64,000 nucleotides of DNA from Paractinoplanes toevensis (GCF_018332695.1 NZ_BOQN01000087.1:124001-188000); one strand, 5' to 3'. Numbered from the stretch's first letter, positions 8,671 through 17,421 are shown. Notes: generated by a model not told the origin, from the letters alone. A program made the numbers and translations.

Positions 8671-9245
8671 GAAAATCTCCAGAAGCAGACACCGACAGGG
8701 GTACGCCCACAGCCGTTCACGCAGGCCAGGACGTCACGGAGTGCGGAGTCGCTATCACATGGAGAATGCCGCTCCCGGGCTCGACCGATGTTCCACCGCC
8801 GACATTGCCCGCCCGGCGCCGCACGCGCAACCGGTTTTCGGGCCGTCGCCCTCTTCCGGCACGGTCACCCCTGGGGATGACTCCGTGGTCACGTGCGTCC
8901 CGTCGTCGCGGCCGGCCCGGGTCCGCCCGCCTTTCGAGCGGCTGTGCCGGCCCGCGGTGCGCTCATGCCGTACGAAATGGGCCTGACCTGGGGCTCGGCG
9001 TAGCCGGGTGGATGTCGTTGATTCCTTTTTAGTTCTTGGGGTGCGCCGGTGTCCTGGCGCACCCGCTGTAGAGCGTCCTAGGATGCAGCTTTGGTTACTG
9101 CGTTTTCGCTCACGTGCCGGGGACTGCCGGACGACGCGCTCCAACGCTCAGGCGCACAATGGGCGGCGTGCCGCGTCCTTCGTCCAGCTCACCGCCGATC
9201 CGGCACACAGCCGATCCCGCGCGGACCCGTGAAGACCTCTCCCAC
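8671..9245. other. Long intergenic region upstream of the siderophore-like operon
   Basis: About 575 bp between the divergent ABC-F gene and the first NIS synthetase. I see no convincing gene in it. Its right half holds the structured element at 9017-9085. The 160 bp from 9086 to the ATG would be an unusually long leader if transcription starts after that element. Confidence 0.6.
9017..9085 (+). promoter_or_regulatory. Structured element A: hairpin plus TCCTAGGA box
   Basis: It begins GTTGATTCCTTT. A perfect 9-bp stem follows, GGGTGCGCC (9039-9047) with GGCGCACCC (9056-9064) around an 8-nt loop, then GTAGAGCGTCCTAGGATG ending at 9085. TAGGAT at 9079-9084 fits an actinobacterial -10 hexamer and lies in the palindrome TCCTAGGA. 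A homologous element with a different but equivalent hairpin sits at 15601-15670. Confidence 0.55.
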
Positions 9246-11030
9246 ATGCGGCCTGAGCTGCTCGAACGCTACGATTCCGAGCTGCCGGGAGCCCGCGCCG
9301 CGGTGATGGGCCGGCTGCTCGGAGCGCTTGACCGGGAGGCTCTGCCCGGGCTGGTTCTCCGAGGTGGCGGCCAGGTGTCGTTCCAGGGAGTGACGGTCCG
9401 CTATCCGCCCGAGGCGGCCGCGGCGTTCGCGGTGGCCCAGCCCGGATTGTCGGTGACGGTCCGAGCCGGCAACGGGCTCCGGGCCGGCGGCCCGATCGTC
9501 GACGAGACGCGGAACGGCGCACCCGACGCCCCGCGCGGCGGGGGCCGGCATGCGCACGGTTCCGGCGAGAGCGAGAGCGAGCGGCCAGGAGGTGGCCGGC
9601 ACTCTCGTGGGCGCCGCCCGGCCCCCCGCACCCGGCGCGGCGGCGCGCTCGGTGGCACCCAGCAGGAGGAGGACACCCGCCCGAACGTCGCCGGCGGGCG
9701 CGGCTGGGACAGCGAGCCGGGCCGCCACGGGACGGGCTGGGACGACGACTACGGCTACCTCGAGGACCCGGAACCGCCCGGAGCATTCGTCACCGACCCC
9801 GCCACGCTCATCCGGATCCTGTGGCCGGGCAGCGATCTCGCCACCGAGATCGACAACAGCGTCGCCAACATGGCCCTCGCCCGGGCCGCCAACCCCGTGC
9901 AACGGCTGCCGCAGGCCGGCGATCCGGATGGCCTCGCCCGAGCGGAACAGTCCATCACCGACGGACACCCGCTGCACCCCTGCGCGCGCACCCGCGGCGG
10001 GATGAGCGTCGCCGACGTCCTCGCCTACGCGCCGGAACACTCCCCCGTCATTCGGCTGCGCCGGTTACGGGTTCCCGCCGACCGCTGGTACGGCACCGCC
10101 GAACCCGTCCTGCTCGCCCACCCCTGGCAGGCCGACCGGATCCGCGACCGGTACCCGTGGCTGACCGACGACGGCGAGACCGCACCGGTGCGGCCGCTCA
10201 TGTCGCTGCGCACCGTCGTCCCGGTCGGCGGCGGCCCGCACGCCAAGACCGCCGTCGACGTGCAGATGACCTCCGCCGTCCGGACCGTGTCCCCCGCCGC
10301 CGTGCACAACGGGCCGGTCCTGTCGAAACTGCTGCGCCACGTCACCTCCGGCCTCCCGATCGACGTGCTCGCCGAAACCGCCGCCGGCGCCGTCCTCGTC
10401 GACGGCGTGCCGCAACGCCACCTCGCCTACCTGACCCGCGAGGCACCCCGCCTCGCCGAGGGCGAAACCGTCGTCCCGATCGCCCTCTACGGCGCGTCGC
10501 CGCTGCTCATGTCGACGGTCCCCGACCCGTACGCCTTCCTGACCCTGATCGGCAGCCTGCTGTTCGCGCCCCTGCTCAGCGTGCTCGAGCGCGGCGTCGC
10601 GCTGGAGGCACACGGCCAGAACACCCTCGTGGTGCTGCGCGACCACCGCCCCACCCGCATCCTCTACCGCGACCTCGGCGGAGTGCGCGTCAGCGCCCGC
10701 CGTCTGACCGCCGCCGGCCTCGACACCCCACCGCTGCACGGCGACCTGCCCAGCGACGACCCACAGGTGCTACGCACCAAGCTGTCCGCGGCCGCGCTCG
10801 GCACCGTCGCCGCCGAGCTCATCGCGGCGCTGACCCGCCACCACGGCGCCGACCCCGCCCGGCTGTGGGGCATCGTCGCCACGGCGATCCGGGAGACCGG
10901 CACCGCCGACGCGCCCCACCTGCTGCGCGACCCGCTGCCGGTGAAGGCGACCACGGCCATGCGCCTGGCCGCCGACCCCCTCGACGACATCTGGGCCCTT
11001 CTGGACAACCCCATGGCGGCACACGTATGA
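9246..11030 (+). CDS. IucA/IucC-family (NIS) siderophore synthetase 1
   Basis: 594 residues. NIS synthetases adenylate a carboxylate such as citrate and condense it with an amine or alcohol to build hydroxycarboxylate siderophores. Visible family motifs are HPLHPCARTRGG (241-252), HPWQ (about 294), KTAVDVQMTS, NGPVLSKLL, the EAHGQN metal/ATP site and RDLGG. Residues about 75-175 are a Gly/Arg/Glu-rich low-complexity insertion just before the conserved core, unusual for the family. The ATG at 9246 is preferred to the GTG at 9114 because similarity begins there, though the Shine-Dalgarno is weak (GAAG). It overlaps the next gene as ATGA. Confidence 0.88.
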   Translation: MRPELLERYDSELPGARAAVMGRLLGALDREALPGLVLRGGGQVSFQGVTVRYPPEAAAAFAVAQPGLSVTVRAGNGLRAGGPIVDETRNGAPDAPRGGGRHAHGSGESESERPGGGRHSRGRRPAPRTRRGGALGGTQQEEDTRPNVAGGRGWDSEPGRHGTGWDDDYGYLEDPEPPGAFVTDPATLIRILWPGSDLATEIDNSVANMALARAANPVQRLPQAGDPDGLARAEQSITDGHPLHPCARTRGGMSVADVLAYAPEHSPVIRLRRLRVPADRWYGTAEPVLLAHPWQADRIRDRYPWLTDDGETAPVRPLMSLRTVVPVGGGPHAKTAVDVQMTSAVRTVSPAAVHNGPVLSKLLRHVTSGLPIDVLAETAAGAVLVDGVPQRHLAYLTREAPRLAEGETVVPIALYGASPLLMSTVPDPYAFLTLIGSLLFAPLLSVLERGVALEAHGQNTLVVLRDHRPTRILYRDLGGVRVSARRLTAAGLDTPPLHGDLPSDDPQVLRTKLSAAALGTVAAELIAALTRHHGADPARLWGIVATAIRETGTADAPHLLRDPLPVKATTAMRLAADPLDDIWALLDNPMAAHV

Positions 11031-12517
11031 CGCGCAGTCTCTCCCCGGAACGCCTCGCGCACACCGAGGCCGCCCTGGCCGTCCACGCACCGTCGCTGCT
11101 GGACGGTTTCCTCGCCGCTCTCCCGGTGGCAGCCGACACGGTCGGGCGGCGGCTGCGCGGCGCGCTCGTCCGGGAGCGTATCCGAGACATGGGGCCCGGT
11201 CTGGAACATGCGTTCGATCGGGTCGAATATCCGACCTCCGGCGTCGGTGACCCGGTCGAGCTGCTCGACGGGATCGACGCCCCCGGCTTCGCGGCCGAGC
11301 TGCGCAACGCCGTGATCAACATGGCGATCGCGATGGCCCGGCCGGCCACCCCGACCGGCGACGGCCCGGATTGGCACGCGATCGGACTGGAACGCCTCGC
11401 CGTCACCGGGCACAATTTGCATCCCTGCGGGCGCACCAGACTCGGGTGGGACACCGGCGACGTCCTCGCCTACGACCTGGAGACGCCACTGACCTCGGTC
11501 GGGTTCGTGGCGGTCCGCGACGAGCTGCACCTCGGCGACGAGGTGTGGCCGGCCGTGCAGGCGCCGGCCGGTTACACGGTCCAGCCGGTCCACCTCTGGC
11601 AGCGGGACATGGTCCTGCCCGCCCGCTACGGCGACCTGCTGCACGACCGGTCACTGATCATCCTGGGAGACGAACTACCGGCGGTCCCGACGGCGGCCCT
11701 GCGCACCCTGCTGCTGCCGGACACCGGCGAATACCTGAAGGTGTCCCTCGACATCCAGGTCACCTCGACCCGGCGCAGCATCAGCGTGGCCAGCACCCGC
11801 AACGGCCCGGCCGTGTCACAGCTGCTGCACCGCCTGGTCGCCGACGACCCGGACGGCGACCGGCTGCTGCTCATGGCGGAGACGGCCGGCGCGGCTGTAC
11901 CGGTCGGCTCCGGACGCGACCTGGCCGCGATCCGCCGCGACGGCCTGGCCGGCCGGCTGCAACCCGGCGAACGGGCCATCCCCGGCGGGGCACTGCCGTT
12001 CCTGCTGGACGAGCTCGTCACCGGAGACCCGGCCGACTGGCTCCGGGAGTACGCGCAACTGCTGCTCCCGCCGCTCATGCGGCTGGCCGCCACCGGCGTC
12101 GCACTCGAGGCGCACCTGCAGAACTGCCTGCCCACGTTCGTCGGGGGCCGGCCGCACCGGCTCGCCCTGCGCGACTTCGCCGGCCTGCGCCTGCACCGGC
12201 CACGCCTCGCCGCGGCCGGCCACGACATCAGCCTGTGGCCCGGCTCGGTCGTCGGCACCGACGACATCGACGTCATGCGCGCGAAGATCGGCTACACCCT
12301 GTTCCAGGCCCACCTCGGCGAGATCGTCCTGCACCTGGACCTCGACGAGAACCGGGCCTGGCGGATCATCCGCGAGGTCCTCGACACCTGCTGCTCCGGC
12401 GACGACCACGCGGCCTTCACCGCCCCGCGCGTTCCGCACAAGGCCCTGGTCCGCATGCGCCTGGCCGGCAACGGCGACCTCTACATCCCGGTCCGGAACC
12501 CCCTGCATGCACGCTGA
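11027..12517 (+). CDS. IucA/IucC-family (NIS) siderophore synthetase 2
   Basis: 496 residues, paralogous to the preceding gene but without the low-complexity insertion. Motifs: NLHPCGRTRLGW near residue 130, HLWQRDMVLPAR, LKVSLDIQVTSTRRSIS, NGPAVSQLL, EAHLQNCLP and RDFAGLRLHR. A second condensation step on the same scaffold is the natural inference, as in systems where two or more NIS enzymes act in sequence. The start overlaps the upstream stop (ATGA), and the 3' end overlaps the decarboxylase start by 11 bp, so the three genes are almost certainly one translationally coupled operon. Confidence 0.88.
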   Translation: MTRSLSPERLAHTEAALAVHAPSLLDGFLAALPVAADTVGRRLRGALVRERIRDMGPGLEHAFDRVEYPTSGVGDPVELLDGIDAPGFAAELRNAVINMAIAMARPATPTGDGPDWHAIGLERLAVTGHNLHPCGRTRLGWDTGDVLAYDLETPLTSVGFVAVRDELHLGDEVWPAVQAPAGYTVQPVHLWQRDMVLPARYGDLLHDRSLIILGDELPAVPTAALRTLLLPDTGEYLKVSLDIQVTSTRRSISVASTRNGPAVSQLLHRLVADDPDGDRLLLMAETAGAAVPVGSGRDLAAIRRDGLAGRLQPGERAIPGGALPFLLDELVTGDPADWLREYAQLLLPPLMRLAATGVALEAHLQNCLPTFVGGRPHRLALRDFAGLRLHRPRLAAAGHDISLWPGSVVGTDDIDVMRAKIGYTLFQAHLGEIVLHLDLDENRAWRIIREVLDTCCSGDDHAAFTAPRVPHKALVRMRLAGNGDLYIPVRNPLHAR

Positions 12518-13646
12518 GCTCCTGCGCACCCTCCCGAAGCCGGTGTGCGCCTACCTCTACGACACGGCGGCGCTGCGCGCGCGAGTGAGCGCGGTCCGGG
12601 CGTGGCTGCCCGCCTCCGCCTCCCTGCTGTACGCGGTGAAAGCCAACGGCCACCCCGACGTCGTAGCGACGATGGCCGCGGCCTGCGATGGACTGGAGGT
12701 GGCCTCCGGCGGCGAACTCGACCTCGCCCTGGCCGCCGGCGCGCGGCGCCTGGTGTTCGGCGGCCCCGGCAAGACCGACGCCGAACTCGCCGCGGCAACC
12801 AAGGCCGGCGTCCTGCTCAACGTGGAGAGCCTGCACGAACTACATCGGCTGGCCGCCCTCGGCGACAACCCCGCCGTCTGCCTCCGGGTCAACCGCCCCG
12901 GCGCCGGTCTGCCCGGCAGCCACGCCATGACCGGCACACCGACCCCGTTCGGCATCGACGAGGCCCAACTGGCCGACGCGATGCGCATCCCCGGCGTCCG
13001 GGTCATCGGCTTCCACCTGCACGCCGTCTCCAACAACATGGACGGCACCGCGCACGCCGCCTTCGTCACCGACGCCCTCGACTGGTCGGCCCGCACCGCC
13101 GCCGCCCTCGGCGTCGACCTGCGGACCGTCAACGTCGGCGGCGGCTTCGGCATCGACTACCTGCACGCCACCGACCGGATGGACCTGGCGCCGCTGGCCT
13201 CCGTCACCGTCCCGGACGGCATCGACCTCGTCTTCGAGCCCGGCCGCTACCTCGCCGCCGACGCCGGCTGGTACGCGGCCGAGGTCCTCGACGTCAAAAC
13301 CACCCACGGCCGCACCTTCGCCGTCCTGCGCGGCGGCACCCACCACTTCCGGCTGCCCGCCGCGTGGGGGTACAGCCACCCGTTCACGGTCGTACCGGTC
13401 GACGAATGGCCGCACCCCTACCCGCGCCCGCAGGCCCGCGACACACCGGTCGACGCGGTCGGTGAACTGTGCACCCCCCGCGACGTGCTGACCCGCGGCC
13501 AGCACGTCGACCTCCTGCGGGCCGGCGACATCCTGGTCTTCGGCCGCACCGGCGCCTACGGCTGGGACATCTCCCACCACGAGTTCCTGCGCCACGACCC
13601 GCCGGCCTTCGTGATCGTCCAGGCCCCCTTTCCAAAGGAGACCTAG
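12507..13646 (+). CDS. Type III PLP-dependent decarboxylase (SbnH/LysA-like fold)
   Basis: 379 residues. The PLP lysine is in YAVKAN (K45). Other family motifs are GGPGKT, PFGID, the phosphate-binding NVGGGFGI, EPGRYL, and the dimer-interface pair GELCTPRDVL and GAYGWDISHHEF. Family members decarboxylate diaminopimelate, ornithine, arginine or amino-acid conjugates. Next to two NIS synthetases the closest known arrangement is SbnH of staphyloferrin B biosynthesis, which decarboxylates a citryl-diaminopropionate conjugate, so a similar role is inferred. It meets the reductase gene tail to tail, the two TAG stops sharing the palindrome CTAG. Exact substrate unknown. Confidence 0.85.
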   Translation: MHAELLRTLPKPVCAYLYDTAALRARVSAVRAWLPASASLLYAVKANGHPDVVATMAAACDGLEVASGGELDLALAAGARRLVFGGPGKTDAELAAATKAGVLLNVESLHELHRLAALGDNPAVCLRVNRPGAGLPGSHAMTGTPTPFGIDEAQLADAMRIPGVRVIGFHLHAVSNNMDGTAHAAFVTDALDWSARTAAALGVDLRTVNVGGGFGIDYLHATDRMDLAPLASVTVPDGIDLVFEPGRYLAADAGWYAAEVLDVKTTHGRTFAVLRGGTHHFRLPAAWGYSHPFTVVPVDEWPHPYPRPQARDTPVDAVGELCTPRDVLTRGQHVDLLRAGDILVFGRTGAYGWDISHHEFLRHDPPAFVIVQAPFPKET

Positions 13647-14629
13647 TTGCCGACGCCCAGCGACGACATGAACGCCGACGGGTAACGGTCGCCGCGGGCC
13701 GAACCCTTCGGGACCGCCTTCTCGATCTCGGCCAGGTCCTCGGCGGTCAGCTTCACGTCCAGCGCCGGCAACGCCTCGGCCAGCCGCTCCCGGGTCCGGG
13801 CCCCGACCAGCGGCACGATCTCCTCGCCCTGCCCGGCCACCCAGGCGATCGCCAGCTGCGTCACCGTGCACCCCTTCACCTCGGCCACCCGCCGCAGCGC
13901 CTCCACCAGGGCCCGGTTGTGCTCGCCGTCCGCACCGGCGAACCGGGGGCTGTGGCCGCGGTGGTCACCGGCCCGGCCCGGCGCCCACGTGCCGGACAAC
14001 AGGCCACGGCTCAGAATCCCGTACGCGGTCAGACCGATGCCCAGTTCCCGCAACGTCGGCAGGACATCGTCCTCCACCGCCCGCGACAGCAGCGAGTACT
14101 CGATCTGCAGGTCCGCGACCGGGTGCACGGCATGCGCCCGGCGGATCGTCTCCGAACCAACCTCGGACAGCCCGACATACCGCACGTAACCGGCGTCGAT
14201 CATCTCCTTGATCGCACCGACCGTGTCCTCGATCGGCACCGACGGGTCCAGCCGGGCCGGCCGATAGATGTCGATGTGGTCGACACCGAGCCGGGTCAGC
14301 GAGTACGACAGGAAATTCTTCACCGCATCGGGCCAGCTGTCCTGCCCGGCAAAGCGCATCCCCGGCCCCACCTGCTGCCCGAACTTCACGCTCAGCAGGT
14401 AACTGTCCCGGTCCCGGCCGCGCAGCGCCTCGCCGAGCAGCATCTCGTTGTGCCCCATGCCGTAGAAGTCGCCGGTGTCGATCAGGGTGACACCGGCGTC
14501 CAGCGCGGCGTGCACCGTGGCGATGCTCTCCCCCCGGTCGGCCGGCCCGTAGACGCCGGACATGCTCATCGCGCCCAGCCCGACCGCCGAAACCGTCGGA
14601 CCACTTTTTCCCAGAGTTCGTGTCTGCAT
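13643..14629 (-). CDS. Aldo/keto reductase with substituted catalytic His
   Basis: 328 residues with the (beta/alpha)8 AKR pattern: GLGAMSMSG at the N-terminus, catalytic Asp and Tyr in DTGDFYG, Lys in LLSVKFG, and an NADPH-binding end (PLVGARTRERLAEAL). The strand that normally carries the catalytic His (YxxHR in related AKRs) reads IYRPARLDP, so His is replaced by Ala. The ATG at 14629 (MQTRTLGKSG) fits the family better than 14677. It is divergent from the XRE regulator gene at 14732, which is a natural candidate for its control. Confidence 0.88.
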   Translation of the reverse strand: MQTRTLGKSGPTVSAVGLGAMSMSGVYGPADRGESIATVHAALDAGVTLIDTGDFYGMGHNEMLLGEALRGRDRDSYLLSVKFGQQVGPGMRFAGQDSWPDAVKNFLSYSLTRLGVDHIDIYRPARLDPSVPIEDTVGAIKEMIDAGYVRYVGLSEVGSETIRRAHAVHPVADLQIEYSLLSRAVEDDVLPTLRELGIGLTAYGILSRGLLSGTWAPGRAGDHRGHSPRFAGADGEHNRALVEALRRVAEVKGCTVTQLAIAWVAGQGEEIVPLVGARTRERLAEALPALDVKLTAEDLAEIEKAVPKGSARGDRYPSAFMSSLGVGN

Positions 14630-14731
14630 GGCTTCACCGTGCGCTCGTCGTGGGGCGAGCGGGAGCGGAGCGCTCATCGTGGGAGCGCCGGTCCCTGGCT
14701 ACGGGTCAAGCAGCCGGGGCAGCATGGGTAC

Positions 14732-15589
14732 ATGCAGCGTGAGCAACTCGCCGACTTCCTGCGCCGCCGCCGCAAGGCGATCCGCCCGGCCGAGGTCGGC
14801 ATCGCCGACGGCCCCGGCCGCCGCACCGCCGGCCTGCGCCGGGAAGAGGTGGCCATGCTGGCCGGCATGTCCGTCGACTACGTCGTACGCCTCGAGCAGG
14901 GCCGCAGCAGCCAGCCCTCCGGCCAGCTGCTCGCCGCCCTCGCGCGGGCCCTGCGGCTGTCCGACGACGAGCGCAGCCACCTGTTCCACCTGGCCGGGCA
15001 CCAGCCACCGCCGGCCGACGGGGTGGCCCGGCTGGCCCGCGCCGGCCTGGTGCGCATGCTGGACCTGCTCGGCGACACCCCGGCCATGGTCATCTCCGAC
15101 CTGGGCGAGGTGCTGGCCCAGAACCGGGCCTCGGTGCTGCTGGCCGGCGACCAGAGCGCGTTCACCGGCGACCGGCGCTACCTGTCGTTCCGCTGGTTCA
15201 CCGAACCGGTGGCCCACGAGGTCCACACCCCGCAGGAACGGGAACACCACGCCCGCCAGATGGTGGCCGATCTGCGCGCGGTCGCCGGTCGCCGCCCCGG
15301 CGACCGGGAGGTCAACGGCCTCATCGAGCGCCTGCTGGCGGCCAGCGCCGACTTCCGGCGGCTCTGGGCCGAGCACGAGGTGGCGGTGCGGCGAGCCGAC
15401 CGCAAGACCCTCGTGCACCCGCGGGTGGGCCCGATCCTGATGGACTGCGAAACCCTGGTGACCCCCGACCTCGGCCAGCAGCTGCTGGTCCTCACCCCGG
15501 CCGACGACGACGCCCGGGAGAAACTCGCTCTCCTGCGCGTCCTGGGCACCGAGGAGTTCCCCACCGGGAACCTCACCGGCCGGTTCTGA
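14732..15589 (+). CDS. XRE-family regulator with MmyB-type ligand domain
   Basis: 285 residues. An N-terminal helix-turn-helix (about 1-75, with GLRREEVAMLAGMSVDYVVR) is followed by the MmyB-like C-terminal domain (about 100-280), recognisable from FRWFTEP and the LVHPRVGPILMDCETL region. This architecture is very common in actinobacteria, usually beside an oxidoreductase gene it controls; here an aldo/keto reductase gene diverges from it across 102 bp. The MmyB domain is reported to bind fatty-acid-like ligands; the ligand here is unknown. Confidence 0.9.
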   Translation: MQREQLADFLRRRRKAIRPAEVGIADGPGRRTAGLRREEVAMLAGMSVDYVVRLEQGRSSQPSGQLLAALARALRLSDDERSHLFHLAGHQPPPADGVARLARAGLVRMLDLLGDTPAMVISDLGEVLAQNRASVLLAGDQSAFTGDRRYLSFRWFTEPVAHEVHTPQEREHHARQMVADLRAVAGRRPGDREVNGLIERLLAASADFRRLWAEHEVAVRRADRKTLVHPRVGPILMDCETLVTPDLGQQLLVLTPADDDAREKLALLRVLGTEEFPTGNLTGRF

Positions 15590-15600
15590 GGCGGGATGCC

Positions 15601-15670
15601 GTTGATTCCTTTCTGGTTTTGCGGCCTGGCGGGGTGACGGCGCGCACCTCGCGTAGAGCATCCTAGGATG
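15601..15670 (+). promoter_or_regulatory. Structured element B: hairpin plus TCCTAGGA box
   Basis: A second copy of the element at 9017-9085. It begins GTTGATTCCTTT. The stem is GCGGGGTG (15629-15636) with CACCTCGC (15645-15652), 8 bp including one G-U pair, around an 8-nt loop, and the end is GTAGAGCATCCTAGGATG. TAGGAT at 15664-15669 is a plausible -10, giving a leader of about 40 nt for the ArsR-like gene. Stem sequence differs from copy A while pairing is kept. Confidence 0.55.
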
Positions 15671-15715
15671 AATGCTTCGGTGGGGGCCGAAGCGTCGCTG
15701 CGACATGATCGGGGC

Positions 15716-16468
15716 ATGGACGACGCAATGGGCCTGGCCGCCTGGGCGGGGCTGCTGGCCGACCGCACCCGGGCCTCGTTCTGCCTCGCGCTTCTCGACG
15801 GACGCGCCTGGACCGTCGGTGAGCTGGCCCGGCACGCCGGGGTGGCGGTCTCCACCGCCAGCGAACACGCCGACCGGCTGGTCGCCGGCGGGCTGCTGGC
15901 GCAGCGCCGGCAGGGCCGGCATCGCTATCTGCAACTGGCCGGCCCGTCGGTGGCCGCGCTGATCGAGTCGGTGGCGGCCGCCCAGACGAGTACGGGTACG
16001 GGTACGCCGGTGACCACCCTCGCGGCCGCGCATCGGCGCCGCAACGTGGCGTTCGCCCGCACCTGCTACGACCATCTGGCCGGCTACCTCGGTGTGGCGC
16101 TCGCCGACGCGATGGGCGGGAACGGCTTTGTCACCCGTACCCACGGAATTGCCCTGACCTCGCGCGGCGTCGCCTGGCTCGGGTCGATCGGGGTGTTTCT
16201 GGAGAAACCCGGCCGCCGGCCGGTGTTGCGGGAGTGCCTCGACTGGACCGAGCGGCGGTCGCACCTGGCCGGGACGGCGGGCGCGGCGATCTGCCGGCAC
16301 GCGTTCGACGCCGGGTGGGTCGTGCGGATCGGCAGCGGCCGGGCCGTCAAGGTCACGCCGATGGGTGTGCGGGCCTTCGAGGATCAGCTCGGGCTGGTCA
16401 TCGGCTCTGCGGAGCGGGACGCACCCGGCGCAGCTCCCGCAACGCCTGCCGGCGCACGTCACCGGTGA
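15716..16468 (+). CDS. ArsR-like winged-helix transcriptional regulator
   Basis: 250 residues, longer than a simple ArsR. The N-terminal winged helix (about 5-75: LADRTRASFCLALLDGRAWTVGELARHAGVAVS interrupted by normal HTH turns) is followed by a 170-residue C-terminal region with HRRRNVAFARTCYDHLAGYLGVALAD, seen in a common actinobacterial ArsR subgroup. No cysteine metal-binding box is evident. The ATG at 15716 has GGGG close upstream and is preferred to 15668. Its 3' end overlaps the convergent deformylase gene by 71 bp. Element B upstream suggests autoregulation and possible joint control of the siderophore-like operon. Confidence 0.85.
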   Translation: MDDAMGLAAWAGLLADRTRASFCLALLDGRAWTVGELARHAGVAVSTASEHADRLVAGGLLAQRRQGRHRYLQLAGPSVAALIESVAAAQTSTGTGTPVTTLAAAHRRRNVAFARTCYDHLAGYLGVALADAMGGNGFVTRTHGIALTSRGVAWLGSIGVFLEKPGRRPVLRECLDWTERRSHLAGTAGAAICRHAFDAGWVVRIGSGRAVKVTPMGVRAFEDQLGLVIGSAERDAPGAAPATPAGARHR

Positions 16469-16898
16469 GCGTGTCGATGTAGAGCGTCCCGGCCAGGTGG
16501 TCGGTCTCGTGCTGCAGGGCGCGTGCGAGGAAGCCGGTGCCCTCGATGACCAGCGGTTCGCCGTGCTGGTCGAAGCCGCGGGCGACGACCGACATGGCCC
16601 GTTTAGTGGGGAAGCCGAGGTCGGGCAGGGACAGGCAGGCCTCGTCGTCGTCCTGCTCACCGGCGAAGTTCGACAGGACCGGGTTGACCAGGTGTCCGAC
16701 CTGGCCGGCCACGTTGTAGGAGAAGACGCGCAGGCTGACCCCGATCTGCGGGGCGGCCACGCCGGCCCGGCCGGGGACGCGCACCGTGTCCTCCAGGTCG
16801 GCGACCAGGTCGCGCAGCTCCTGATCGAACGCCGTGACCGGGTCGGCCTCGGTGCGCAGGACGGGATCGCCGAAGATGCGGATCGGCCGGACTGTCAT
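16398..16898 (-). CDS. def: Peptide deformylase
   Basis: 166 residues. It removes the formyl group from N-terminal formyl-Met of nascent proteins with a metal ion held by one Cys and two His. The three motifs are present: GVAAPQIG, EACLSLP (metal Cys; the usual EGCLS has Ala here) and HETDH (metal His and catalytic Glu). It is a stand-alone copy with no fmt nearby, so it may be one of several paralogues. The end overlaps the convergent ArsR-like gene by 71 bp. Confidence 0.95.
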   Translation of the reverse strand: MTVRPIRIFGDPVLRTEADPVTAFDQELRDLVADLEDTVRVPGRAGVAAPQIGVSLRVFSYNVAGQVGHLVNPVLSNFAGEQDDDEACLSLPDLGFPTKRAMSVVARGFDQHGEPLVIEGTGFLARALQHETDHLAGTLYIDTLTGDVRRQALRELRRVRPAPQSR

Positions 16899-16923
16899 GC
16901 CGTCAAGGCTAAACGGTCGTTAC

Positions 16924-17421
16924 TCAGCCGGCGAACAGGGCCAGCTGGTCGGCGGCCAGCAGCTCGCGCAGTTTGGTCAGCGAGCGCCGGGTCTGGCTCT
17001 TCACGATGCTGACCGGCAGCTCCAGGACGTCGGCGACCTGCTCGACGCTGTAGTCCTCGAAATAGCGCAGGATGACGATCGCGCGGTCGCGGGCCGGGAG
17101 CTGGGCGAGCGCGTCGAGCATGGTCAGGCGCAGCTCGTGACTCTCCCGGTAGGCGGGCTCGTGCAGCACGCCCGGCGTCGACTCCGTCGACGACCGGCGA
17201 CGGCGGTGGTCGAGCCAGACCCGCAGCAGGATCTTCTGGGCGTACGCCACGAGGTTGTCCGCCTGCACCGCCCGCCGCCAGCTCAGGAACAGTTTGGTCA
17301 GCGCGGTCTGGGTGAGGTCCTGGGCCAGGTGCCAGTCGTGGCACAGCATGAACGCGGTGTTGCGCAGGCGCTCGGCGTGGGCGTTCGCGAACTCCGCGAA
17401 CTCGTCGTCGTCGGTCATCAT
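16924..17421 (-). CDS. SigE-family ECF RNA polymerase sigma factor
   Basis: 165 residues with sigma region 2 (about 5-75: FANAHAERLRNTAFMLC, DLTQTALTKLFLSW) and region 4 (about 100-160: LPARDRAIVILRYFEDYSVEQ interrupted by the HTH turn). This matches the actinobacterial SigE family of ECF sigma factors. Two adjacent ATGs occur; the first (17421) shares its A with the TGA of the upstream membrane-protein gene, so the pair is translationally coupled. The order is unusual in that the putative partner is upstream of the sigma gene. Confidence 0.92.
   Translation of the reverse strand: MMTDDDEFAEFANAHAERLRNTAFMLCHDWHLAQDLTQTALTKLFLSWRRAVQADNLVAYAQKILLRVWLDHRRRRSSTESTPGVLHEPAYRESHELRLTMLDALAQLPARDRAIVILRYFEDYSVEQVADVLELPVSIVKSQTRRSLTKLRELLAADQLALFAG

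Noticed and set aside
8517-8720. Possible leader peptide overlapping the ABC-F start
   Set aside because: A GTG-started frame exists and leader peptides occur before resistance ABC-F genes, but it overlaps deep into the gene and has no Shine-Dalgarno; support is too weak.
8755-9144. Minus-strand open frame in the intergenic region
   Set aside because: Basic low-complexity translation, no ribosome-binding site, and it crosses element A.
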